Assembly (NCBI GenBank): GCA_041685625.1 | Contig: JAWLFJ010000043.1 | Coordinates: 1-28,731 of the forward strand | Source of the DNA: Albimonas sp041685625 | GTDB taxonomy: Bacteria > Pseudomonadota > Alphaproteobacteria > Rhodobacterales > Rhodobacteraceae | Length of the DNA: 28,731 nt | Reading direction: 5' to 3' | Shown here: piece by piece, positions 1-7,373 of the stretch | Layout: every line of letters starts with the position of its first letter | Position numbering within the stretch: the stretch's first letter is position 1 | Made by a program: the position numbers and the translations under genes | The notes under the pieces: model-generated | The model's input: the letters and a program-made list of their open reading frames with translations, nothing else | Database searches by the model: none | Told to the model about the DNA's origin: nothing

Positions 1-10
1 CGCGCCGCTC

Positions 11-59
11 GGGGGGATCGACCCCCCTCGCGCCGCCGCCGATCCGCCAGGGGCGGATC
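11..59. repeat. Two adjacent short inverted repeats at the left edge
   Basis: Bases 11-16 (six G) and 22-27 (six C) form a perfect 6-bp stem around the loop ATCGA. Bases 41-48 (GATCCGCC) and 52-59 (GGCGGATC) form a perfect 8-bp stem around a 3-base loop. They lie just upstream of the transglutaminase gene. They could end an upstream transcript or protect an mRNA end, but there is no T-run, so a classical terminator is not shown. The rest of bases 1-124 is GC-rich and shows no gene. Confidence 0.4.
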
Positions 60-124
60 CGCGAGGGGCGCCCGGCCCGGGCGGTGCGCGCCGCCGCCGC
101 CGTCCGGGGCGCCGGAGGCCCGCG

Positions 125-982
125 ATGCGCCTGAAGATCCGCCACGTCACCCGCTACGCCTACGATCCGCCGGCGCTGCGCCTGGCGCTGCGACTTCGGC
201 TCTGGCCGTCGCGCTTCGAGGGACAGCGCCCCCTCGACTGGCGCGTCACGGTCGACGGCGAGGCGGTGCCGATCCTGTTCACCGACGTGCACGGCGAATC
301 GCTCGGCCTCTGGCACGCCCACGACCCGCGCGGCGCGGTCGAGATCGTCGCCGAGGGCGAGGTGGAGACCGAGGACGCCGCCGGCCTCGTGCGCGGGCTC
401 GGGCGCGAGCGCGGGCTCGGCGTCTGGCGGCGCGCCACGGCGCTGACGGCGCCCGAGCCGGGCCTCGACGCCCTCGCCGGCGCGGCGCGGGAGGCCGCGG
501 ACGGCGCCGGGCGCCTCGCGGAGCTGCATGCGCTGATGCAGGCGGTCCACGCCCGCGTCGAATACCGCGCCGGCCTCACCGACGCCGAGACGCCGGCGGC
601 GCGCGCGCTCGCCCTCGGCGCCGGGGTCTGCCAGGACCACACCCACGTCTTCCTCGCCGCGGCGCGGCGCCTCGGCGCCCCGGCGCGCTACGTGGCGGGC
701 TATCTGCTCGCCTCGGACGATCCCGAGGCGGCCGAGGGCCCGGCGGCCGATCCCAGCGAGACCCACGCCTGGGCCGAGGCGCATGTCGAGGGCCTGGGCT
801 GGGTCGGCTTCGACCCCTCCTCCGGCGTCTGCACCACCGACCGGCACGTGCGCCTCTGTTCCGGCCTCGACGCCCGCACCGCGGGCCCGATGCGCGGCAG
901 CGTCGGCGGCGGCGCGGCCGAGACCCTCGAAGCCTGGGTCGACATCGCCCGCGTCGCCCCCGCGGCGCAGGCCCAGCAGTAG
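125..982 (+). CDS. Transglutaminase-like cysteine protease family protein
   Basis: A 285-residue protein with a bacterial transglutaminase N-terminal region (about residues 1-80, beginning MRLKIRHVTRYAYD) and a transglutaminase-like core (about 130-240). The papain-like triad is visible: Cys169 in GAGVCQDHTH, His214 in ETHAWAE and Asp230 in GFDPSSG. A GGAGG ribosome-binding site at 114-118 supports the ATG at 125. The family acts as cytoplasmic peptidases or amide-bond enzymes; the substrate is unknown. It ends 16 bases before the Anbu peptidase gene. In many proteobacteria these two lie with genes for an alpha-E protein and a circularly permuted ATP-grasp enzyme, which would then be just left of the window. 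Family assignment is firm; the exact reaction is not. Confidence 0.93.
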   Translation: MRLKIRHVTRYAYDPPALRLALRLRLWPSRFEGQRPLDWRVTVDGEAVPILFTDVHGESLGLWHAHDPRGAVEIVAEGEVETEDAAGLVRGLGRERGLGVWRRATALTAPEPGLDALAGAAREAADGAGRLAELHALMQAVHARVEYRAGLTDAETPAARALALGAGVCQDHTHVFLAAARRLGAPARYVAGYLLASDDPEAAEGPAADPSETHAWAEAHVEGLGWVGFDPSSGVCTTDRHVRLCSGLDARTAGPMRGSVGGGAAETLEAWVDIARVAPAAQAQQ

Positions 983-998
983 CGGAGACCCCCCGGAA

Positions 999-1739
999 AT
1001 GACCTATTGCGTCGGCCTGCGCCTCGACGCCGGGCTCGTGATGCTGTCCGACACCCGCACCAACGCCGGGCTCGACAACATATCGCGCTTCGCCAAGATG
1101 ACGCATTGGGAGGTTCCGGGCGAGCGCGCGGTGGTGCTGATGAGCGCCGGCAACCTCTCGATCACCCAGGGCGTCGTCACCCGCCTGTCGGTCGCCTGCG
1201 ACCGGGCGGCGGCGGGCGAGGACGTCGAGAGCATCGTCACCTGCCCCTCGATGTTCCGCGCCGCCCAGCTGGTCGGCGACGCCATGGCCGCGGAGCAGCG
1301 CCGCTACCGCTCCCGCCTCGAGGCGCAGGGCGAGGCGGCGGACGCCACGCTGATCCTCGGCGGCCAGCGCGCCGGGGGCGCGCCCCGGCTGTTCCTGGTC
1401 TACTCCGCCGGCAACTTCATCGAGGCGACGGCCGACACGCCCTTCTTCCAGATCGGCGAACACAAGTACGGCAAGCCGATCCTCGACCGCGTGATCACGC
1501 CCGCGACGCCGATCCCGACGGCGCTGAAGGCGGCTTTCGTCTCGATGGATTCGACCCTGCGCTCCAACCTGTCGGTGGGCCTCCCGCTCGACCTCGCGGT
1601 GATCCGGGCGGGGGCGCTGCGGCTGGCCGCACGCCGGCGCATCGAGGGGGACGACCCGGATTTCTCCGCGATCTCCACGGCCTGGTCGGAGGCGCTGCGG
1701 GAGGCCTTCTCGGAGGTGCCGGAAGTGGTCCTCGAGTGA
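999..1739 (+). CDS. Anbu proteasome-type peptidase (20S-beta-like)
   Basis: A 246-residue protein starting MTYCVGLRLDAGLVMLSDTR, the typical Anbu start. Removing Met1 would expose Thr2 as N-terminal nucleophile; Asp18 and Lys33 correspond to the Asp17 and Lys32/33 of proteasome beta subunits. No propeptide is present, as is usual in Anbu. Anbu proteins form open helical or ring-like assemblies and are thought to hydrolyse peptides in the cytoplasm; physiological substrates are uncertain. The ATG at 999 was chosen because it places Thr directly after Met; in-frame sequence further upstream only reads across the transglutaminase gene in another frame. It is the second gene of the visible operon and is followed by an inverted repeat. 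Confidence 0.94.
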   Translation: MTYCVGLRLDAGLVMLSDTRTNAGLDNISRFAKMTHWEVPGERAVVLMSAGNLSITQGVVTRLSVACDRAAAGEDVESIVTCPSMFRAAQLVGDAMAAEQRRYRSRLEAQGEAADATLILGGQRAGGAPRLFLVYSAGNFIEATADTPFFQIGEHKYGKPILDRVITPATPIPTALKAAFVSMDSTLRSNLSVGLPLDLAVIRAGALRLAARRRIEGDDPDFSAISTAWSEALREAFSEVPEVVLE

Positions 1740-1747
1740 CCTGCGCT

Positions 1748-1769
1748 CCCGGCGGCCGCCGCCGCCGGG
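1748..1769. terminator. Inverted repeat between convergent genes
   Basis: CCCGGCGGC (1748-1756) and GCCGCCGGG (1761-1769) form a perfect 9-bp GC stem with a 4-base loop, in the 54-base gap between the converging Anbu and lytic transglycosylase genes. Position and symmetry suggest a two-way transcription stop. There is no T-run, which is common in high-GC genomes, so the function is inferred. Confidence 0.5.
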
Positions 1770-1793
1770 GCGCGGGCGTCGCCGCGGGCCGCT

Positions 1794-3782
1794 TCAGCGC
1801 AGCCGCGCGCCGGTCTCGTGCGGCGTGGCGCGCCCGGCGATCCGCGCGGCGTAGACCTGCCGTCCCTCGAGAACGCGCTGCACGTAGTTGCGGGTCTCGG
1901 CGAAGGGGATCGTCTCGATCCAGTCGACCATCGCCTCGATCCCCCGCCCGCGCGGATCGCCGAAGCGCGCCAGCCAGCCGCGCACGCGGTGGGGTCCGGC
2001 GTTGTAGCCCGCCGCCACCAGGGGCAGCGAGCCGAACTCCTCCCAGAGCATGCGCAGATAGTCGTCGCCGAGACGCGCGTTGTAGCGCCAGTCGGCGGTC
2101 AGCGCGCCCGGCGAATAGGCGAGCCCGAGCCGGCGCGAGACCGATTCCGCCGTCGCCGGCATCACCTGCATCAGGCCGCGCGCGCCCGCGTGGCTGATCG
2201 CCTCGGGGTTCAGTTCGCTTTCCTGCCGCGCCACGGCCATCAGGAGGGCGGGATGCATCGCGCCTCCGCCCGCCGCGAGGCCCGTGACGGGGTAGTAGGG
2301 CGTCGGCAGCACGAGGCCGAGCCGCGCCGCGGCCTTGCCGGCGCGCACCGCGATCTCCGGCCGGTCGAGCTCCAGCGCCAGGGCTCCCAGCGCCGCGAAG
2401 TCCCGCGGCGTCTCCGCCAGCCGCGTCGCGTGCACCAGCAGGCGCCAGGAGAGGTCCCGCTCGCCCGCCCAATGCGCCAGCACGCCGGCGCGCACCGGCT
2501 CGCGCGCCACGATCCCGGCCGTCCGCCAGTCCGTCGGCAGGGGCGAGCCCGCGAGACCGGGATCCGGGTCCGCGCCCGCCGCCTCCGCCGCGAGCTGACC
2601 GTAGAAGCTGGTCTGCCAGCGCGCGCCCTCGCGCCACGCCGCCTCGGCGCCCGCCGCGTCGCCCTCGGCCGCCCGCGCGCGGCCCAGCCAGTACCAGCCG
2701 CGCCCGAGGCTGATCGGACTCTCCACCGCCGCGAGGAACGTCTCGAAATGCCGCGCCGCCGCGCCCGGCTCGCCCAGTTCGCGCAGCGCGATCCAGCCGG
2801 CGAACCATTCGAGCTCGGCGTGGCCGTAGCCGATCTCCGGCGTCGTGAAATGGCGGCTGGCGAGCTCGTAGGCGAGCCGCGGGTCGCCGTCCCAGTCCGC
2901 CTGTCGCGCGAAGGCCATGCGCCGGCCCGCCCAGGCGCCGGGCCGCCCCAGCGCCCCGGCGGAGACCGAGCGGGCGCGCATCATCTCGAGCGCCCCGTCC
3001 TCCAGCCCCTTGGCGTCGCGCCAGCGGAAGCGCTCGTAGGCGAGGCCCGGATCGTCCGCGAGGGCGGCGGGCACCCGGTCGATCAGCGCGTTGACGCCGG
3101 CGTCGCCGCGGCGAAGCGCGATGCGCGCGCGGGCCAGCGCCGCGAGGCCGGGATCGACCCGGCCCAGCATCCGTTCCGCCTCGCCGCCGAGGCCGCGCCA
3201 GAGCAGCATGTCCAGCCGCGCGGCGTGCGCGTCGGCGAAGGCGCCGCCCCAGGCGTCCAGCAACGCCCGCTCCTCGTCACGGGTGAGCGACAGCGTCTCC
3301 CATGCCCGAATCGCCGTCGCCCGCGCCTCGGCGACGCGCCCCTCGGCCCGCCAGGCCTCCGCAAGGCGCGCCGCGCCGGTCCCGGTCAGCGGCGCGCGCC
3401 GGTCGAAGAAGCCGAGGACCTCGAGGGGCGAGAGACGGTCGGGCATCCGCCGCTCGGCCAGCCGGCGCAGAGCGACGCCTCCCGGCCAGTCGGGATGGTC
3501 CGCGAGGAAGCGGGCGTAGTCCTCGAACCGGCCCTCCCCGTCCGACAGCCGCCGCCAGCGCACCAGCGCCCGCGCCGCCGGCTCCGCGAGGCCGGCGGCG
3601 ATCGCCTCGGCCCCCTGCCAGTCCCGCGCGTCCAGCGCCTGCGCCAGCAGGGCGAAGCGTCCGCCCTCGGCCGGCTGCGGCAGCGCCGCCGCCGCGCCGC
3701 CCCAGAGTCCCGCAACGAGCGCCAGCGCGCCCGCCCATCCCGTCAAAGCCATGCCCGCGCCCATCCGTTCCGCCGGTCTCAC
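1794..3782 (-). CDS. Soluble lytic murein transglycosylase (Slt family)
   Basis: A 662-residue exported protein. The first 35 residues look like a signal peptide: charged start, hydrophobic run ALALVAGLWGGAAAA, then a processing site. A long alpha-helical superhelical (U-domain-like) region occupies about 40-490, and the C-terminal 170 residues are an SLT lysozyme-like domain with ARQESELNP (catalytic Glu521), GLMQVMPATA and AAGYNAGPHRV. These enzymes cleave the MurNAc-GlcNAc bond of peptidoglycan in the periplasm to give 1,6-anhydro-muropeptides. The start used is GTG at 3782, which gives the signal peptide a basic N-region; ATG at 3764 or 3752 is possible. It lies 77 bases downstream of the short-chain dehydrogenase gene on the same strand and may be co-transcribed with it. 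Confidence 0.92.
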   Translation of the reverse strand: MRPAERMGAGMALTGWAGALALVAGLWGGAAAALPQPAEGGRFALLAQALDARDWQGAEAIAAGLAEPAARALVRWRRLSDGEGRFEDYARFLADHPDWPGGVALRRLAERRMPDRLSPLEVLGFFDRRAPLTGTGAARLAEAWRAEGRVAEARATAIRAWETLSLTRDEERALLDAWGGAFADAHAARLDMLLWRGLGGEAERMLGRVDPGLAALARARIALRRGDAGVNALIDRVPAALADDPGLAYERFRWRDAKGLEDGALEMMRARSVSAGALGRPGAWAGRRMAFARQADWDGDPRLAYELASRHFTTPEIGYGHAELEWFAGWIALRELGEPGAAARHFETFLAAVESPISLGRGWYWLGRARAAEGDAAGAEAAWREGARWQTSFYGQLAAEAAGADPDPGLAGSPLPTDWRTAGIVAREPVRAGVLAHWAGERDLSWRLLVHATRLAETPRDFAALGALALELDRPEIAVRAGKAAARLGLVLPTPYYPVTGLAAGGGAMHPALLMAVARQESELNPEAISHAGARGLMQVMPATAESVSRRLGLAYSPGALTADWRYNARLGDDYLRMLWEEFGSLPLVAAGYNAGPHRVRGWLARFGDPRGRGIEAMVDWIETIPFAETRNYVQRVLEGRQVYAARIAGRATPHETGARLR

Positions 3783-3859
3783 GCCGGCGCTTCGTCCGCG
3801 ACGGAAAGTCTACCACGCCCCGCGCAGCCTCGCCACGACGCTTCGCACGCCTTTGCGCG

Positions 3860-4567
3860 TCACCAGCCGGGACCGGCGCCCATCCCGGCGTCGACCGGCA
3901 GCACCGCCCCGGTGATCCCCGACGCCGCGTCCGACAGCAGGAACACGCAGGCGGCGGCCACCTCCTCGGTCGTCACCTCGCGACCGAGCGCCGCCGCCCG
4001 GCGCCAGCGCGCGACCCCCTCCGACCACTGCGCCTCCAGCCCCGGCCGGGCGGTCAGGCCGGGCGCGACGACGTTGACGCGGAGCGGCGCGAGTTCCATC
4101 GCCGCCGCCCGCGCCAGCGTCTCGAGGCCGGCCTTGGTCGCGGCGTAGACCGAATGCCCCCGCGCCGGCCGCGCCGCCTCCACCGAGGAGACCAGCACCG
4201 CCGATCCGGTGTCCATCCCCGCCAGGAGGCCCTGCGCGGCGCCGAGATTGACCCGCGCCAGCGCCTCCCAGAACCGCCCGCTCTCGCGGAAGGCGCCGAG
4301 ATCCTGCCGCGCGGCGCAGTGCACGAGCCCGTCGGCGCCCGTCGCCCGCGCCAGCGCCTCGCCCGCCTCGAAGCCGTCGAGCCCGGCGCGCACCGCCTCG
4401 CCGCCGATCTCCGCGGCCAGCGCCTCCGGCGCGGCCGAACCGCCATGCGCGACGACATGCGCTCCGGCGGCGGCGCAGGCCCGCGCCACGGCCGCGCCGA
4501 TGCCCCCGGAGGCGCCGGTCACCAGCACCCGCCGCCCGGCGAGCGCCTCCCCCGCGCCCCCCGTCAT
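3860..4567 (-). CDS. Short-chain dehydrogenase/reductase (SDR)
   Basis: A 235-residue classical SDR. It carries the Rossmann motif TGASGGIG (about residues 17-24), an altered HCAARQ in place of NNAG, the active-site Tyr-x3-Lys in YAATKAG preceded by a serine in LVSSVEAA, and the C-terminal VVAPGLTARP and ITGAVLPVDAGMG typical of FabG-like members. It should reduce or oxidise an alcohol/ketone with NAD(P)(H); the substrate cannot be read from sequence. The ATG at 4567 was chosen because the open frame further upstream overlaps the phosphorylase gene and has no SDR character. A 136-base gap separates it from the phosphorylase on the same strand. Confidence 0.9.
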   Translation of the reverse strand: MTGGAGEALAGRRVLVTGASGGIGAAVARACAAAGAHVVAHGGSAAPEALAAEIGGEAVRAGLDGFEAGEALARATGADGLVHCAARQDLGAFRESGRFWEALARVNLGAAQGLLAGMDTGSAVLVSSVEAARPARGHSVYAATKAGLETLARAAAMELAPLRVNVVAPGLTARPGLEAQWSEGVARWRRAAALGREVTTEEVAAACVFLLSDAASGITGAVLPVDAGMGAGPGW

Positions 4568-4703
4568 GCCGCCCTCGCGCGCGGGCCGTCGGGCGACGCC
4601 GCCCGACGACGTCCCCCCGCGCGCGGCGCTCCCGGCGGACCCGCCGCCGCCGCTTCGCCGCCGGGCGCGCCCCCGCCCCGCACCGTGGCCGCCCCGGCGT
4701 CCC

Positions 4704-5534
4704 TCATCGCAGCGCCGGCGCAGCCGCCTCCAGCAGGCGCGCGATCCGGGCGCCCGCCACTTCGGCGTTGGCCAGAACCGCCTCGATGGTGTCGGGCTGC
4801 TGCTCCGGCCCGCCGGTCGCGGAGTTCGTGATCGCGGAGAGGCCCAGCACCCGCATCCCGGCATGGTTCGCCGCGATCACCTCCAGCACCGTCGACATCC
4901 CCACTGCGTCGCCGCCCGAGGCGCGCAGGAAGCGCCGCTCGGCCGAGGTCTCCAGCGACGGGCCGGTGATGCCGACATAGACGCCTTCGGCCAGCGGCTC
5001 GTCGATCCGCGCCGCCGCCGCCTTCGCCGCCGCGCGCAGATCGGGCGCGTAGGCCCGGCTCATGTCCGGAAAGCGCGGACCGAGGGCCTCGTCGTTGGCG
5101 CCGATCAGCGGGTTGGCGCCGGTCAGGTTGACGTGATCCTCGATCAGCATCGGCGCGCCGGGCGAAAGCGCCGGGCTCAGCGCCCCCGCGGCGTTGGTCG
5201 CCACCAGCACCTCCGCGCCGAGCCGGCGCATCAGCCACACCGGCAGCGCCACCTCCCGCGCGCTCCAGCCTTCGTAGAGATGCACGCGCCCCTGCATCAG
5301 CAGGGCCGGGCGCCCGAACAGCCGGCCCGCCACGAAGCGCCCGGCATGGGAGGGCGCGGTGGAGACCGGAAAGCCGGGGATCTCGGCGTAGGGGACGCTG
5401 CGCGCGCCCTGCACGGCCTCGGCCAGCCCGCCGAGGCCGGACCCGAGGATCACCGCCAGTTCCGGCCGCTCCCGTCCCAGCCCGTCGCCGATCGCCGCGA
5501 CGGCCCGGTCCAGCGTCTCGCCCAATCCGCTCAC
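4704..5534 (-). CDS. Purine nucleoside phosphorylase (trimeric PNP family)
   Basis: A 276-residue PNP/MTAP-family enzyme. Visible motifs are LGSGLGG (phosphate loop, 30-36), PSHAGR (61-66), the QGRVHLYEG stretch (81-89), ATNAAG (112-117), GPSLET with Glu195 and ITNSATG with Asn237. Glu and Asn at these positions correspond to Glu201/Asn243 of mammalian PNP and favour 6-oxopurines (inosine, guanosine, methylthioinosine) over adenine nucleosides. The start is GTG at 5534, whose GTGA overlaps the stop of the upstream amidohydrolase, so the pair is probably translationally coupled. With that deaminase and the nearby MtnA, a methylthioinosine phosphorylase role is likely; general PNP activity is the alternative. 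Confidence 0.92.
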   Translation of the reverse strand: MSGLGETLDRAVAAIGDGLGRERPELAVILGSGLGGLAEAVQGARSVPYAEIPGFPVSTAPSHAGRFVAGRLFGRPALLMQGRVHLYEGWSAREVALPVWLMRRLGAEVLVATNAAGALSPALSPGAPMLIEDHVNLTGANPLIGANDEALGPRFPDMSRAYAPDLRAAAKAAAARIDEPLAEGVYVGITGPSLETSAERRFLRASGGDAVGMSTVLEVIAANHAGMRVLGLSAITNSATGGPEQQPDTIEAVLANAEVAGARIARLLEAAAPALR

Positions 5535-6823
5535 GCCACCGCCTCCCGGATGCCCGGCATCAGTTCGCGCACGTCCGCCAGCGTCCCGCCGACGTCGAAG
5601 CGGAGCGCGCCGTCGCGCACCACCCAGTCGCCGCCCACCATGACATGCCGCACGTCCGCCTTGGAGGCCGAATAGACCAGATGCGTCAGCGGATCGAACA
5701 TCGGCACGGCGTGCGGCCGCGTCACGTCCAGCGCCACGAGATCCGCCGCCTTGCCGACCTCGAGCGAGCCCGTCACGGCGCCGAGGCCCATCGCCTCCGC
5801 GCCCGAGAGCGTCGCCATCCGCCAGGCCTCGGCCGTCGACACCGCCGTCGCGTCCCCGGTCACGCCCTTGTGCAGCGTCGCCGCGAGGCGCAGCGCCAGG
5901 AACATGTCGAGATCGTTGCCCGAGATCGCGCCGTCCGTGCCCAGCGCCAGCTTCACCCCCGCCCGCAGCATGTCCGGCACGCGCGCGAAGCCGCTGGCGA
6001 GCTTCAGGTTGGAGGCCGGATTGTGCACCACGACCGCCCCGGTCCTCGCGAGGATCGCGATCTCCTCGTCGTCGCAATGCACGCAGTGCGCCAGCACCGC
6101 GCGGTCGTCGAGGCAGCCGAGCGCGTCGAGATGGCGGATCACCGAGCGTCCGCAGCTCGCCTCGACGGTGGCCTGCTCCGTCGTCGTCTCGGCGGCGTGG
6201 GTGGACCAGAGCGCGCCGTGCGTCCGCGCCATCTCCCGCGAGGCGGCGAGGTTCTCCGGCCCCACGGTGTAGGCGCCGTGCGGGAACACGCCCGGAACCA
6301 GCCGCTCGCTCGCCGGATGGGTGGCGAAGAACGCCTCCGCGTCGCGCGGCCGGTCCGCCGCCGTCTTGCCGTCCATCCCCGGCGGATCGAAGAACAGCCC
6401 GCCGCAGGCGACGCGGAGCCCGATCTCCGCCGCCGCCTTCGCCGTCTCCTCCGGGTGCCAGAACATGTCGACGACCGCCGTGCAGCCGCCGAGCGCCAAC
6501 TCCGCGAAGCCGAGGCGGGCGCCGATCCGGCAGGTCTCGGCGTTCAGCGTCGCGCCCTCCGCCTTCCACACCGTCTGCAGCCACGGCTCCAGCGGCAGGT
6601 TCTCCACCAGCCCGCGGAACAGCGAATCGGCCGCGTGGCAGTGCGCGTTCACCAGGCCCGCCGCGATCACCAGCCCGCGCCCGTCCACCACCTCCTGCGC
6701 CCGGTCGGGAACCTCCCCGATCGCCTCGATCCGCCCGCCGGAGACGGCGAGCCCGCCCTCGACGACGCGTCCCTCCGCGTCGCCCGTCACGATCACGGCG
6801 TCCCGGATCACGAGATCGGTCAT
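5531..6823 (-). CDS. Amidohydrolase, MTA/SAH (or related purine) deaminase-like
   Basis: A 430-residue TrzA/MtaD-type amidohydrolase. The mononuclear metal site is complete: His61 and His63 (NAHCHAADS), His209 (STHAAET), His246 (LAHCVHC) and Asp297 (LGTDGAISGND). The N- and C-terminal strands of the composite beta domain are present. Such enzymes deaminate 5'-methylthioadenosine or S-adenosylhomocysteine to the inosine form; relatives act on guanine or triazines. The coupled 6-oxopurine phosphorylase and the divergent mtnA support the MTA role. A GGAGGAG ribosome-binding site lies just upstream of the ATG at 6823 on the minus strand; the longer open frame upstream has no family similarity. 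Confidence 0.85.
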   Translation of the reverse strand: MTDLVIRDAVIVTGDAEGRVVEGGLAVSGGRIEAIGEVPDRAQEVVDGRGLVIAAGLVNAHCHAADSLFRGLVENLPLEPWLQTVWKAEGATLNAETCRIGARLGFAELALGGCTAVVDMFWHPEETAKAAAEIGLRVACGGLFFDPPGMDGKTAADRPRDAEAFFATHPASERLVPGVFPHGAYTVGPENLAASREMARTHGALWSTHAAETTTEQATVEASCGRSVIRHLDALGCLDDRAVLAHCVHCDDEEIAILARTGAVVVHNPASNLKLASGFARVPDMLRAGVKLALGTDGAISGNDLDMFLALRLAATLHKGVTGDATAVSTAEAWRMATLSGAEAMGLGAVTGSLEVGKAADLVALDVTRPHAVPMFDPLTHLVYSASKADVRHVMVGGDWVVRDGALRFDVGGTLADVRELMPGIREAVA

Positions 6824-7001
6824 CGGCTCCTCCGCCCTGCTGCGCCGCCGCGACGCTATCCCTACCGGACGGCGCTGCAAACCCGTCGCAGCGGACGGAA
6901 CGTTTCCGGAACCTCGCCGCGCCGCGCGCCGGGTCACGCGGAACGGCGCCCGAACCGAGCGCCCCTATCGCGCCGGACATCGCTCGCCTATCTTGCGCCT
7001 C
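6824..7001. promoter_or_regulatory. Divergent intergenic region between deaminase and cupin/mtnA units
   Basis: 178 bases separate the two head-to-head units, so promoters for both must lie here. On the minus strand TTTGCA and GATAGC, around 6875 and 6855, are weak sigma-70-like candidates; no convincing elements were found for the plus strand. A small GCTGC/GCAGC inverted repeat sits near 6871-6889. I did not recognise a SAM- or SAH-binding riboswitch here, but a covariance-model search would be needed to exclude one. Confidence 0.4.
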
Positions 7002-7373
7002 ATGCGCCCCGCACACCTCCCCGACGCGGCCTCGGAGCCGTTCGAGACACGCGAACGTTGCGTGATCACGGAACTTCTGAACGCCCCCGAGAGCCCCGCC
7101 GCCTCGCTCGCCGAGGCGCGCGTCGCCCCGGGCGTGACCACCGAAAGCCACAGCCTCGGCGTGGACGAGGTCTATGTGATCACGAAAGGCGAAGGCCGGA
7201 TGGAACTCGACGGCCGCCGATTCGTCGTAAGGGCGGGCGACGCCGTCACGATCCCGGCCGGCGCGGTCCAGCGCATCGAGAACACCGGCGCCGGGGATCT
7301 CGTCTTCCTCTGCCTCTGCACCCCGCGCTTCACGCCGGACACCTACCGACCCCTCGAAGGAGACACGCCATGA
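7002..7373 (+). CDS. Small cupin-domain protein next to mtnA
   Basis: A 123-residue single cupin. Motif 1 reads G44-x5-H50-x-L52-x3-E56-x6-G63 and motif 2 reads G79-x5-P85-x-G87-x2-Q90-x3-N94, so two of the four usual metal ligands (second His of motif 1, His of motif 2) are Leu and Gln. His50 and Glu56 remain. It is shorter than acireductone dioxygenase (MtnD, about 180 residues), which is also a cupin, and is not recognisable as that enzyme. Its stop overlaps the mtnA start (ATGA), so it is translated with mtnA and probably serves the same pathway, perhaps as an isomerase, a sulfur-handling enzyme or a ligand sensor. The function is not known. Confidence 0.85.
   Translation: MRPAHLPDAASEPFETRERCVITELLNAPESPAASLAEARVAPGVTTESHSLGVDEVYVITKGEGRMELDGRRFVVRAGDAVTIPAGAVQRIENTGAGDLVFLCLCTPRFTPDTYRPLEGDTP

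Noticed and set aside
783..998. Upstream extension of the Anbu frame
   Set aside because: Anbu needs Thr directly after the initiator Met; the extension lies within the transglutaminase gene.
4568..4864. Upstream extension of the short-chain dehydrogenase frame
   Set aside because: It overlaps the phosphorylase gene, is Arg/Pro/Ser-rich and unlike any dehydrogenase; the ATG at 4567 gives the normal SDR start.
6824..7001. SAM- or SAH-responsive riboswitch in the divergent gap of the salvage genes
   Set aside because: No conserved riboswitch core could be recognised by eye, only a weak 5-bp hairpin.
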